DNA of 64,000 bases from a bacterium (GTDB lineage Bacteria > Patescibacteriota > Gracilibacteria > Absconditabacterales > Absconditicoccaceae), in contig JAHDFY010000005.1 of NCBI GenBank assembly GCA_020627925.1, positions 1-64,000 on the forward strand, given 5' to 3'. The position numbers and the translations under genes were made by a program. The notes below the pieces were generated by a model that worked only from the letters and a program-made list of their open reading frames with translations, had not been told where the DNA came from and made no database searches. Below, piece after piece: positions 1 to 9,635 of this stretch (the stretch's first letter is position 1; each line of letters begins with the position of its first letter).

Positions 1-411
1 AAAAATGAAATTATCTCATCAGAAAAGTATAGCAATATACCAGTAGAAGAGACAACGTCTTTTGAAGGATTTGTTTCTCTTTATTCTGATTTATCAGAAA
101 ATCATCCTGCCTATGTCCCTAATAGATCATTAGATGATATTACTAAGGTTCGAGTAGATTTTACAGCAATGCCTATTTTTTTACCTAAAGATCATCCTCG
201 CTATGATGAACTTTATGAGATGATTGCGAAGTCAAAGGAATATAAAGCAGAAAATTTATTCAAAACAACAGTGGGAGGAAAATCTGCTAATGGGATGATT
301 CCTATCATCAACATAGAAAAGCTTCCTCCAGAAAGACAGCAAGAGCTATGGAAAAACCACTATGATCCAAAATTAGAAGGTGAAACAGAGAGACAAAATA
401 GATCAAAATAA
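1..411 (+). CDS. C-terminal part of an unrecognised protein (partial)
   Basis: The reading frame is open from the first base of the window and ends at TAA 409-411, so only the last 136 residues are seen and the start lies upstream. The visible part is hydrophilic, with no membrane segment. It is rich in Pro, Glu and Lys and ends in a charged tail (GETERQNRSK). I recognise no domain. The next gene starts 34 bases later on the same strand, so the two may be co-transcribed. There is no in-frame TGA in this part. Confidence 0.7.
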   Translation, partial: KNEIISSEKYSNIPVEETTSFEGFVSLYSDLSENHPAYVPNRSLDDITKVRVDFTAMPIFLPKDHPRYDELYEMIAKSKEYKAENLFKTTVGGKSANGMIPIINIEKLPPERQQELWKNHYDPKLEGETERQNRSK

Positions 412-445
412 TAGATAAACTTTTTACCACTTCATAGACAAACAC

Positions 446-1147
446 ATGAAAAATAATAATAAAGCAAAAAAAGGATTATACACACTATGAGTCTTATTAT
501 TGCTTGGGTGAGCGATCTATCTTATACAACAACAATTTGACAATAATCTAGTGTATACAGGAGAATCATTTTTGGCTCATAAGTATTGTATGTCTCATGA
601 TAAGACTCTTGATATAGAATATAATGCTACGGAGGCTTACGATTGGTCTCATGATCCATTTGCATTATCCACTAGATTGACAGAAACATGAGAACGCTAC
701 GTGTATGATTTGCGCTACCTTGAGAGAGATTTGACCTATATTTCGTCATATTGTATAGTGGAATGACAAAAACATATTGAATGAGGTGGGGGAGGATACT
801 TTGGAATAAGAAGCCTTATTGATTTTAGTAATGATCAATATGAACAAGATATCAAGTTTGTTATCAATGCATTGATCAACAAAAAAACAAGACCAATGTA
901 TGAAAAAAAACATATCATGGATAATGTCCTGTTTTACACTCCTTTCAATAGAGCTGACCATCTTTTCTATTGAATGTTTTATGATGATCGTATTATAGGA
1001 AAAATGACCAAAGGAAGTATGGTTGGAACATATCTTTATGATTACCAATTATATGCAAGTGGTACAAACTTTCTTGTGTTAGAGGTAGCACCACCAATAA
1101 TACACGGTGATGTCATCATGATGGAAGAGAATAGATTTAGGCAATAA
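446..1147 (+). CDS. Membrane-anchored protein of unknown function
   Basis: This 233-residue protein appears only when TGA is read as Gly; six TGA codons are in frame. A lysine-rich start is followed by one hydrophobic segment (about residues 11-27: LYTLGVLLLLGGAIYLI), then a soluble domain that should lie outside the membrane. A run of five glycines near residue 112 begins with a TGA codon. The C-terminal half is rich in Tyr, Asp and Phe. I know no matching family. The chosen ATG is the first in frame after the upstream stop. A bidirectional terminator follows 18 bases after the stop codon. Confidence 0.8.
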
Positions 1148-1164
1148 AAAAACTAATGAAACGA

Positions 1165-1195
1165 AAAACCTCGCTGCATTGCAGTGAGGTTTTTT
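1165..1195. terminator. Bidirectional rho-independent terminator
   Basis: A stem of about 13 bp (AAAACCTCGCTGC / GCAGTGAGGTTTT, one G-U pair) has a 3-nt loop and A/T runs on both sides. It lies between the convergent gene at 446 and serS, so it can end both transcripts. Confidence 0.85.
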
Positions 1196-1200
1196 GAAAA

Positions 1201-2484
1201 TTACTTCTTCTCAATAATTTTTTGTCCTCCCATGTAAGGTTGTAACACTTCTGGGATGTTGATACTTCCATCTTCATTTTGGTTGTTTTCCATCAACGCA
1301 ATCAAAATTCTTCCCAATGCAAATGCAGTCGCATCATTCATATGGCAGAACCCTGTTTCTCCATCGTCTTTTTTGTATTTTGTCTTGAGACGGCGAGCTT
1401 GGTAATCAGTCATCCAATCAGACGTGTGAGTTTCTCTAAACTTGTTTTGTCCAGGCATCCATGTCTCCATATCAATTTGTCTATAGTCCATACTACCCAT
1501 ATCTCCTGTACAAATATTAATTACTTGGTAATGTAAACCTAGCTTTTTGAGTAAATATTCTTGTAGTCCAACAAAAAGATCTTGCTCATGTTCTCCATGC
1601 TCGGGAAGACAAAAACTTTCCATTTCAATCTTTTCAAATTGGTGCGTTCTCAAAATTCCTCTTGAGTCTTTACCATAGGTTCCGGCTTCTCTTCTAAAAG
1701 CAGCAGTAAACGCAATATATCTAATAGGCAAATCTACCTCATCAATAGTTTCATTCATATGCAATGGCCCAAGACAGTGCTCAGCACTTCCAACCAACAC
1801 CTGATTATCTTCCTCCAAGCAGTATCTATCATCTTTGGGATGTAATCTTCCCATTTTTTGCATAGTGTCTTGACTGATGATCAAAGGAGGAACAACAAGA
1901 GTGAACGGTTTCGCGTCGATGTTGAGATTTTTCTCGTTGATAATTGATTTGATCACGTCTGGATCTTGCGCCGACTCAAGCGTAAATTGCACTACCGCAT
2001 TTTGCAATCTAGCCAAATCACCAAAAAGATAAAAAAATCTTGCTCCGCTTACCACAGAAGCCTTTTTCTTATCGAGAATACCAAGCATTTCTCCCAATTC
2101 TTGATGATCACGTGGTGTAAAATCAAATGCTGGTTTTTTCCCCTCAATTCTCACTACCACATTTTCATCTTCATCCTTACCTATTGCAACATCAGGATGA
2201 ATAAGGTTAGGAATAGTGTCCCATAGTGCTTTGTGTTTTTGCTCTAGCGTTCTAAATTCTTCTGTCAATTGTTGAATCTCTGTTTTGAGTGCTTTTGCTT
2301 TTTCAACATCTCTATTCTTTCCTGCTTCTTTTTGTTGAAATTTGAGATCATCAATGGAGTGTTGTAGCTTGTTCTTATTTTCATCCAAAGAAAGAAATTC
2401 CGAGACATTAACGTCCTTATTTTTCAAATCACAGGCTTTTTGTACTTCCTGTGCATTGTCACGAATGAATTTCAGATCAAGCAT
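1201..2484 (-). CDS. serS: Seryl-tRNA synthetase
   Basis: SerRS charges tRNA-Ser with serine in the cytoplasm. The 427-residue protein has the family order: an N-terminal coiled-coil tRNA-binding arm (about residues 25-105, rich in Lys, Glu and Gln), then a class II catalytic core with motif 2 (FRREAGTYGKDSRGILRTHQ) and motif 3 near the C terminus (FALGRILIALMENNQ). The start MLDLKFIRDNA matches the usual SerRS start and has GGAG about 8 bases upstream; the longer frame to 2517 would add 11 unlikely residues. Unusually for this window, the gene contains no in-frame TGA, so it also reads intact under the standard code. Confidence 0.96.
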   Translation of the reverse strand: MLDLKFIRDNAQEVQKACDLKNKDVNVSEFLSLDENKNKLQHSIDDLKFQQKEAGKNRDVEKAKALKTEIQQLTEEFRTLEQKHKALWDTIPNLIHPDVAIGKDEDENVVVRIEGKKPAFDFTPRDHQELGEMLGILDKKKASVVSGARFFYLFGDLARLQNAVVQFTLESAQDPDVIKSIINEKNLNIDAKPFTLVVPPLIISQDTMQKMGRLHPKDDRYCLEEDNQVLVGSAEHCLGPLHMNETIDEVDLPIRYIAFTAAFRREAGTYGKDSRGILRTHQFEKIEMESFCLPEHGEHEQDLFVGLQEYLLKKLGLHYQVINICTGDMGSMDYRQIDMETWMPGQNKFRETHTSDWMTDYQARRLKTKYKKDDGETGFCHMNDATAFALGRILIALMENNQNEDGSINIPEVLQPYMGGQKIIEKK

Positions 2485-2515
2485 AGTAATCTCCATATAA
2501 GTATAAAACACTATC

Positions 2516-2543
2516 ACGATATAGTTTTACGTGAATCTTGCAA
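2516..2543 (-). promoter_or_regulatory. Candidate promoter of serS
   Basis: On the minus strand TTGCAA (2538-2543) is separated by 16 bases from TATCGT (2516-2521), ahead of the serS start. The -35 box equals the TTGCAA seen before clpB, frr and the pilin gene. The -10 match is only 4 of 6. Confidence 0.4.
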
Positions 2544-2545
2544 GA

Positions 2546-3637
2546 CTATTTCACTACGACAACCTCTTCTCCTTCAAATTCTACGACAATACTTGTAGGG
2601 ACAAAATACCAGTGGACAACATTAAATGATGCTTTGACTTCACCAGCATGAACAAAATTTTCTTGCACGAGGTTCGGATTATGTTTGATGATTTGAAAAA
2701 CCATATCACAAGTATTTGCTCCACATTGATAGATTTCTTCAAGTGGCTTGTGACGATGGTGCTGCAATGAATACCCTTGACCAAAAAAAGGCCTAATATA
2801 CTCCCAAAAATTCTCATTGCTATACAGCGCTCAAAGTGCGAATTCTCTTTGATATTCCTCCTGATTGTATTGTGTAAATTCCACAATGAGAGAGTGGGGA
2901 TCATCACCCAAAATTGTAATTGGCGCCTGGCCATCAATAAACAACACAACCGATTCTGATACAAAATCAAGCAATCAAAACTGCAGCGTGACAAAGAGCC
3001 TCCCATTTTTTCGAGAAGCACGTTGATGGGAAGGAGTGGCAAGGCTATCTTTTGCATACACCAAAAGCTCCAAAGAAATTTCTTTTTGCTGAAAATCTCG
3101 CCTTCCTCATTTATAATCAAAGACAACCTCTTCGCCCCAATATTGATTGATAGTCGCTTGATAGTGATCAATCGAGAACTGCGTTGCTTTGATATGCAAA
3201 AGCGAGCTTGAGTAGTTATGACCGGTAAGAAATAGTCACACCAACAACAAAAAATAAAAGAGAGACAGCAACACGCTAGGCCTTGTCAATCACGTGTCTA
3301 CATTGTCAAGTTTTGTTTGAACGATAAGTCAATATCTTATCCCTCCAGAAATAAGCAATCCGACAACAAAATAATAGATACCATTCCATTCCGCTGCATA
3401 TGTAAAATTGCTCACAACATTTGCCCACCAATAATGATTAGGTACCCATTCAAAATGAAACATAAAATGAATAGCGCAGAGCAAGAGTATCACATGAAAT
3501 AAAACAAGTGGATACCCTCGCCATTTTTTGTGACGAATCAAATATAAACCGGGAGCTATCAATATATTTCGCATATAGTTAAGATAGGAAGGTAAATGGT
3601 TGGTTCTTCTATAGCTGTATATTTCCAATATAGGCAT
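2546..3637 (-). CDS. Polytopic membrane protein of unknown function
   Basis: This 363-residue protein joins two open stretches across six in-frame TGA codons (for example at 3329, 3236 and 2831). Two hydrophobic segments lie in the N-terminal third (PLVLFHVILLLCAIHFMF and an YFVVGLLISGGIRYG stretch), and a third follows TRPS (VLLSLLFYFLLLVG). A soluble domain of about 220 residues ends in an acidic/valine tail (EGEEVVVVK). I recognise no family. The start is uncertain. ATG 3637 lies just after a terminator-like hairpin; the same frame is open upstream to 3845 with only a TTG (3784) as start, and ATG 3574 is also possible. I chose 3637 because the region before it looks like a structured leader. 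Confidence 0.7.
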
Positions 3638-3654
3638 TGGCTGCTTTTTATCTA

Positions 3655-3815
3655 CTAAAAAATCTCTGATACAATATGTTTCAGAGATTGTAATTTGATG
3701 TCTTATTGGTGGTTTTATTGTCCTGTTGTAGGGTATAATACCTGCATAATTGTATCGTTGGGAATGCCTTCGGGTGTTAGCCAATTCCCACCTATTCTTG
3801 TTGCTGATACAAATT
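3655..3815 (-). promoter_or_regulatory. Structured 5' leader with terminator (riboswitch-like candidate)
   Basis: Read on the minus strand, this region can form an outer stem (AATTTGTATC 3815-3806 with GATACAATT 3756-3748), an inner stem (TGGGAAT with ATTCCCA), a small GGTA/TACC hairpin (3742-3732) and a final hairpin AATCTCTGA/TCAGAGATT (3689-3661) followed by six T: a rho-independent terminator 18 bases before ATG 3637. The 3' strand of the outer stem (GATACAAT) could pair instead with ATTGTATC in the loop and 3' arm of the terminator hairpin, which would weaken it. The pairing is seen in the sequence; the regulatory role and any ligand are inference. It matches no riboswitch class I can name. 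Alternatively the region is coding from TTG 3784. Confidence 0.5.
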
Positions 3816-3889
3816 GTTGCTTCTTGTATTCTTTTATGACAGATTTACTACAAAAAGCAAGTAAACCATCATGATATCATAAAAATATT

Positions 3890-3920
3890 GCAAAAAAACG
3901 ACCAAAAAGGCCGTTTTTTC
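3890..3920 (-). terminator. Terminator of clpB
   Basis: On the minus strand AAAACGGCC and GGTCGTTTT (3917-3909 and 3903-3895; one G-U pair) form a hairpin with a 5-nt loop, followed by a T run. It begins directly after the clpB stop codon at 3922-3924. Confidence 0.8.
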
Positions 3921-3921
3921 T

Positions 3922-6663
3922 TTAGTTACTTTTGTGGATAATTATATGTTCTCATTCTACTTTGAGTGTGATCGAATCACCCGGACTGACCTTGGATTCA
4001 ATGATAGCCATTGCAAGTTCGTCAATAATCAAATTTTGTATAACTCTTTTGAGTGGCCTTGCCCCAAAAGCAGGATCAAATCATTTTTTGATAAGCAGTT
4101 CATACACTTCGTCACTGATCGTGAGAGCAATCTGCTTTTCTTTTTTGATCATGGCGATCAGCTTTTCCATTTGCACAACAATGATCCCTGCCAAAATCTC
4201 ACGCCCAATAGGATTAAAAATAATGGTGTCATCTATTCTATTCAAAAATTCCGGACGGAAAAATTGCTGCAAGAGAGGACGTATCATCGCTTCAATAGAT
4301 TGTGCCTTTGTGTCAGTATTTTCTTGTGCTTCAGTTTCTTGAATAGGATCACCTTTGATTTTTTTTGCAAGATCTTTGGCAAAGGCTTTTTTTTCGTTTT
4401 CCATTGCCGCATGTGCAGATTGTTTTGTTGGTTGTTCTCCTAATTCTTGCATGATAATGTCGCTACCAATATTGGAAGTCATGATGATAATAGCATTTTT
4501 GAAGTCAACTGTGCGACCTTTGCTGTCTGTAAGTCTTCCATCGTCTAGTAATTGCAAGAGCAAGTTGAAAACATCTGGATGTGCTTTCTCTACTTCATCC
4601 ATCAAAATAACGCTATATGGTTTTCTTCTTACGGCCTCTGTTAATTGTCCTCATTGTTCATACCCCACATAACCGGGAGGTGAACCAATGAGTTTTGCAA
4701 CAGCATGTTTTTCCATATATTCAGACATATCAAGTCTCAAAAGTGCTTTTTCATCATTAAACATAAATGATGCAAGAGTCTTCGCTAATTCAGTTTTTCC
4801 TACTCCTGTTGGTCCCAGAAAAAGAAATGATCCAATGGGTCTGTGAGGGTCTTTGAGTCCAGCACGAGCTCTTCTGATTGCTCTTGCCACTGCGTTGATT
4901 GCATTGTCTTGACCGATCACGCGCTGTTGTAGATGAGCTTCTAATTTTGCGAGTTTGTCCATTTCAGATTGCACAAGCTTTGCTGCAGGTATTCAGGTTC
5001 GTTTACTAATAACTACTGCAATATCATCTGCTTCAACATGATCTTTGAGAACAATATTTCCTTGCGATTTTGCCAATGCAATTGCTTGCTCTGTTTGTTC
5101 TAATGCTTTTTGGGTTTGCGGCAAAAGACCATGCGTAATTTCTGCTACTTTGTTGTAGTCTGTTTGTTTTTCTGCGATACTCGCTTCATGTTGTAACTGT
5201 TGGATTTTTTCTTTGAGTTCTTTGACTTGTACGACCAATTGTCTATCTTGTTCCCAAGTATTTTTTGCTGCAGTATATTCTTCATTGAGGCTTGCTAATT
5301 GCTTATCTATGGCGCTAATTCTTGTTTTGTTCTTTGTTTTATCTTCCATGGTTAATGCTTGTTTTTCTACGCTCAATTGGGAGATAGAACGTTCAAGTTT
5401 GACAAGTTCTGACGGGAGAGTAGTCAGCCCCATTTTTACACTTGCCGCCGCTTCGTCGATCAAATCAATTGCCTTGTCCGGTAAACGCCTATCATTGATA
5501 TATTTGATGCTTAGATCGACTGCTGCAACAACTGCATCATCTGTAATTTTTACTCCATGATGAGTCTCATAAGCGTTCTTAATTCATCTGAGAATGGTAA
5601 TGGCATCTTCTTTGTTGGGCTCATTGACTCTGACAGGTTGAAACCTTCTTTCCAATGCGGCATCTTTTTCTATATGAAGACGGTATTCATTGAGAGTTGT
5701 CGCTCCAATAATTCTCACATGACCTCTTGCAAGAGCGGGCTTGAGCATATTTCACATATCCATTGCACCATCAGTCTTTCATGCACCCACAACCATATGC
5801 ACTTCATCAATAAAGAGGATAATTTGCCCATTTGACTGTTCTACCTCTTTGAGGATTGCTTTTAGCCTTTCTTCAAAATCACCTCTAAACTTGCTTCACG
5901 CCATAAGTGATCCCATATCCAATTCTATAAGTTTTTTGTTTTTGAGCGAATCAGGAACGTCCCCGGCAATGATATTTTGTGCAAGGAGTTCTACAATGGC
6001 TGTTTTTCCTACACCAGGATCTCCCACTAGTACTGGATTATTTTTTGTTCTTCTTGAAAGAATTTGAATGGTTCTTCTCAGCTCGTCATCACGACCAACA
6101 ATTGGATCGAGTTTTCCTTCTTGTGCAAGCGCGGTAATGTCTTTTCCAAACTTATTGAGTGAGTCAAATGTCGCTTCAGGATTTTGTGATGTAACGTTTT
6201 TTCCTTGCCTGAGTTCTTTGAGTGCAGTATCAACCGATTTGGTAGTGATGCTATGACTTTTCAATAGCGTTTGCGCAGGAGATTCAACCTTTGTCAATCA
6301 CAAAAGCATATGCTCCGTTGTCAAATACTGATCATTCATTAGTTTCATCGCTTCTTCTGCCTGTAGAAGTATTTTTTGCAAAGAAGGATGGGCACCGATT
6401 TGAGCGTTTGAGCCTTGAATACTTGGGAGTTTGGCTCGTTGTTGGGTGACTGATTCCTTCAATGTTGTAAGAACTTCTTGGGCATTATTTCCTTTGGTAT
6501 CTTGTATTTTTTTGATAATCATCGGGACATATCCATCCGTTTGCATCAGTAATGCGTGGAGTAAGTGGACTGCTTCCATACGTGAATGATTGGCCTTAAC
6601 TGCCAATTTTTGCGCTTCCTGGATAGCCTCTGCTGCTTTACTTGTATAATGAGAAAAATTCAT
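3922..6663 (-). CDS. clpB: ClpB-type disaggregase (Hsp100)
   Basis: ClpB is a cytoplasmic hexameric AAA+ unfoldase that rescues aggregated proteins together with DnaK. The 913-residue product needs several TGA codons read as Gly, including one at 6298-6300 in the N domain and one at 4081-4083 near the C terminus. Order: double Clp_N domain (1-150), AAA1 with Walker A GDPGVGKT (about residue 210), middle coiled-coil domain (about 410-530, Lys/Glu/Gln-rich, typical of ClpB rather than ClpA or ClpX), AAA2 with GPTGVGKT (about 615) and [10 protein letters not shown], then ClpB_D2. It is somewhat longer than the usual 860 or so, partly because of an acidic, Lys/Gln-rich insertion at about 735-790 inside AAA2. 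It is monocistronic, with its own promoter and terminator. Confidence 0.97.
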
Positions 6664-6710
6664 ATCACTCTTTGTGAGGATGTAAATAGCACGTAATTGT
6701 TTGTAGTGCT

Positions 6711-6738
6711 ATAGTATGCAAGAGAGAGTATTTTGCAA
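6711..6738 (-). promoter_or_regulatory. Candidate clpB promoter
   Basis: On the minus strand TTGCAA (6733-6738), a 16-base spacer and TACTAT (6711-6716) lie about 48 bases before the clpB ATG. I saw no CIRCE or other heat-shock operator. Confidence 0.55.
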
Positions 6739-6769
6739 GTTTTTTTGATTTGCTTTGTTTTTTTGCCAC

Positions 6770-6799
6770 AAAAAAAAGACTGGCAAAATATTGCCAGCT
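6770..6799 (-). terminator. Terminator of the gene at 6830
   Basis: On the minus strand CTGGCAA and TTGCCAG (6797-6791 and 6786-6780) form a 7-bp hairpin with a 4-nt loop, followed by an eight-T run. It starts 30 bases after the stop codon of the leftward gene. Confidence 0.85.
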
Positions 6800-6829
6800 T
6801 TCTTCAATAGAAAATTTTAAATTAACAAT

Positions 6830-7753
6830 CTAATAAGCTTTGATCCTCCTCATCTTTGCAAGATTTTCTTGCGCAGATTGAATGGATTGTTTTAACTTAT
6901 CATGCTCTGTTTTGTCTTTGTCTGCTCCCTCTATTGCAGAATATTCCTTTTGGGCGTATTCAAGGTATCCAGAAAGAACTCTAATGATGACTCCTTTCAC
7001 GTTTTCATTGTTTTGTGCTAACAAACAAAGATTCTCAATTTCTTTGGGGCTCACTACTCGAGTAGTGAATTGCGTAATTTTGATCAAAGAAACACATAGC
7101 AGTGAGTCTTTTGTCTGTTGCATGAGATGGACAAGGGATTGAATATCTTTGTCTTTTACATGTAAATTAGGATTTATATGTAACAACAGCGTATCTCTCA
7201 TTGGTGTCTTACGAATAGCACCAACTTTCATTAGCATTTCTCGCTGTAGAGAGTCCATTGGTGCTTTACTACTGTTTGATGCTTTATTTTCCAAAAAGAA
7301 ATACAACCCACTATGGGTTTTGTACCACTCCCAAGTATTTTCTTCAAAAGAATGCCAATCATTGTAGATTAGCTTTCCCAAAACAGTTAAGGTAGTAATA
7401 ATCATTTCATCTCCTGGGCTTCGTTCGCCCCCATTGCCTTTGGGAGATTGGTCATTGGGAGGTAGATCTCCATCATCACCACCATTGTCGTAGTAATTAT
7501 TGTTGTTTCCGCCATTGCCACTACTTGAGACAGGAGTGGGAGAATCAGCCGAAGATGTGTCAATAGAGTTATATACTCCAACTAAAGCGACTACAAAAAG
7601 AAATAAAACCCAGGGTGGAAAACCAGGCTTTTTTTGTTTATTTTTGCCTGTTGTAGCCTTGATTTCTTTTTTTCCTTTTCCTTTTCCTTTTCCTTTTCCC
7701 TTTCCTACTTGAAAGAGTAGCAAAAAAGGAAATCGTAATTGATGTGTTTTCAT
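6830..7753 (-). CDS. Membrane protein with a glycine-lysine repeat
   Basis: This 307-residue protein of unknown function starts at ATG 7753; the frame is open further up, but the extra 48 residues look like translated AT-rich intergenic DNA. It has a basic N terminus, a (Gly-Lys)n repeat (about residues 17-27, encoded by a GGAAAA tandem repeat), one membrane segment (WVLFLFVVALVGVYNSI), a low-complexity Asn/Gly/Asp/Pro linker (about 75-125), then an alpha-helical domain with Lys/Gln/Glu-rich helices. Topology suggests a basic cytoplasmic tail and an exported helical domain. It contains no TGA codon. A strong terminator follows. Confidence 0.7.
   Translation of the reverse strand: MKTHQLRFPFLLLFQVGKGKGKGKGKGKKEIKATTGKNKQKKPGFPPWVLFLFVVALVGVYNSIDTSSADSPTPVSSSGNGGNNNNYYDNGGDDGDLPPNDQSPKGNGGERSPGDEMIITTLTVLGKLIYNDWHSFEENTWEWYKTHSGLYFFLENKASNSSKAPMDSLQREMLMKVGAIRKTPMRDTLLLHINPNLHVKDKDIQSLVHLMQQTKDSLLCVSLIKITQFTTRVVSPKEIENLCLLAQNNENVKGVIIRVLSGYLEYAQKEYSAIEGADKDKTEHDKLKQSIQSAQENLAKMRRIKAY
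7668..7704. repeat. Hexanucleotide (CCTTTT)n tandem repeat
   Basis: About five near-perfect copies of CCTTTT (GGAAAA on the coding strand) lie inside the gene at 6830-7753 and encode the Gly-Lys dipeptide repeat. Because the unit is 6 bases, changes in copy number would alter protein length without shifting the frame. Confidence 0.85.
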
Positions 7754-7969
7754 CGTGATTATTTTTATTTTTTTATTAGTTAGTGTTATTTGTTTACAAC
7801 TCAGAACAATAATAAAATAAAACAAAGAGTCAATATTTTTCTTGAAAGTAAAATGGGTGATACTCAAAAGTTTGACGTGTTGGTTCTGTTGTTGCAACTA
7901 TTCTCCTCTCATATATAAAAAGAGAAGTAGACTGCTGTGACGTCTGGATTTCATTTTCACGATACCCAT

Positions 7970-9514
7970 ATGATTCACATTATCAAAACATTCACCAATA
8001 TAGGACTGCACGGTCATGAAATAACGATTGAAGCAGATCAAAATAAAGCACTTCCCACTATCGATATTATCGGCCTACCTGATGCAGCAATCAAAGAGGC
8101 CAAAGAACGCATAAGAGCAACATACCGTAATTGCGGTCTTAAGCTACCTGCCAACAAAATTATTCTTAATCTTGCCCCCTCTCATATTCGCAAAGAGGGA
8201 ACTCGCTTTGATGTTGCAATGGCAATGGCTATTTTGACATTGATCAATGATGGAAATATTCACCACAAACAAAAGCTTACTGATTATCTATTCTTTGGTG
8301 AGCTTGGGCTTGATGGCTCGGTTAAAAAAATAAGCGGTATCTTACCTTCGGTGATTAGTGCTATTAAGATGGGGTATACGCATTTTTTTGTTCCAGCAGA
8401 TAATTTGTATGAGCTTGCTTATATTCAAGACATATTTTTGTATCCTCTTGAGACGTTTGTGCAACTTGTCGAGCATTTTACTTGATCACAATCCATAACT
8501 CCTTTGTACAATCACAAACAAATTGAAGATATTGTACATGTACCTTCAGAAAATAACATTGATTTTTGTCATATAAAATGACATGCTTTCGCTAAGAGAG
8601 CTCTGTGTATTGCTGCTGCTTGATTGCACAACGTGCTCATGGTTGGAAGCCCTTGAAGCGGAAAAACAATGCTTGCAAGAGCACTTCACGCAATTTTACC
8701 TCCTTTGGGAAAAAAAGAAATATTACATGTGTCACAGATTTACTCTTTGGTGGGAAAACTTTCACAAGAAAAGCCACTTATTACTCACAGACCATTTCGC
8801 CAAGTGCATCATACTGCAAGCAAAATTTCTATCGTAGGAGGAGGAAGACATTTGACACCGGGAGAAGTATCGCTTGCTCACAAAGGAGTGTTATTTTTTG
8901 ATGAGGTACCAGAGTTTCCAAGAGAAGTGCTTGAAGTGCTCAGACAACCTATTGAAGACAAACACATCAATATTTCACGTGTTTCATGAACGGTGCAGTA
9001 TCCTTCTAATTTTATGTTTGTAGGGACGATGAATCCTTCACCGTGTTGATATTACAATGATCCTGAAATACCATGCAAAAGTTCCTATGCGGAAGTCAAA
9101 CGCTATCAATCTAAGGTATCGGGACCACTGTTGGACAGGATTGATGTCGTGATAGAAGTACCAAGAGAGAAATTAGACAAAATTTTGCATGAGCAACAAG
9201 AAGAAACTTCTGAACAAATAAGGCAAAAAGTACTCAAAGCACGACATGTACAGCAAAAAAGATACAAGGGAACTTCTTTGGTTACCAACGCCCATCTTTC
9301 TGCACAGAATATTCAACATTATATTCCACTCGATGACGTGACTAAGTCTTTTCTCACCAAAGCAGCCAAAAAAATGAAATTATCAGCAAGAGTAGTACAT
9401 AGAACGCTTAAATTGGCAAGAACAATTGCTGATATAGAGCAACAAGAACAGGTCGTTGTCACACATATAGCAGAAGCACTGCAATATAGAAACAAAACAA
9501 TGTTTATAGAATAA
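7970..9514 (+). CDS. comM: YifB/ComM-like Mg-chelatase-family AAA+ ATPase
   Basis: Members of this family (ComM/YifB) are AAA+ helicases that promote branch migration when single-stranded DNA is integrated during natural transformation. The 514-residue product, close to the family length of about 507, is continuous only with TGA as Gly (for example around 8483, 8579, 8988 and 9047). It has the N-terminal ChlI-type domain (about 5-170; [16 protein letters not shown]), Walker A GSPGSGKT (about residue 224), Walker [11 protein letters not shown], a sensor region [12 protein letters not shown] and the C-terminal ChlI C domain. I chose ATG 7970 over the upstream GTG 7937 because the family starts just before this motif. 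No other competence gene is in view. Confidence 0.93.
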
Positions 9515-9635
9515 GATATATTTTTCATTTTTGTCAATTAGTATTTGCCAAACAAATGGCCCGATAGTTGATTTTGATAGAAACATCCATATTGTTCTTG
9601 AAAAGAGTATTTTACCATTCAATGAAATACACTAG

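Noticed and set aside
3638-3784. N-terminal extension of the membrane protein from TTG 3784
   Set aside because: The stretch contains a terminator and several complementary segments and lacks a typical coding signal; kept as an alternative rather than the main call.
4081-6663. clpB appearing as several separate short ORFs, suggesting a pseudogene
   Set aside because: All pieces are in one frame and every break is a TGA at a Gly position; no frameshift is needed under table 25.
7753-7897. Upstream extension of the GK-repeat protein to 7897
   Set aside because: The extra 48 residues are translated AT-rich sequence without protein-like character and would leave no promoter region for the divergent comM gene.
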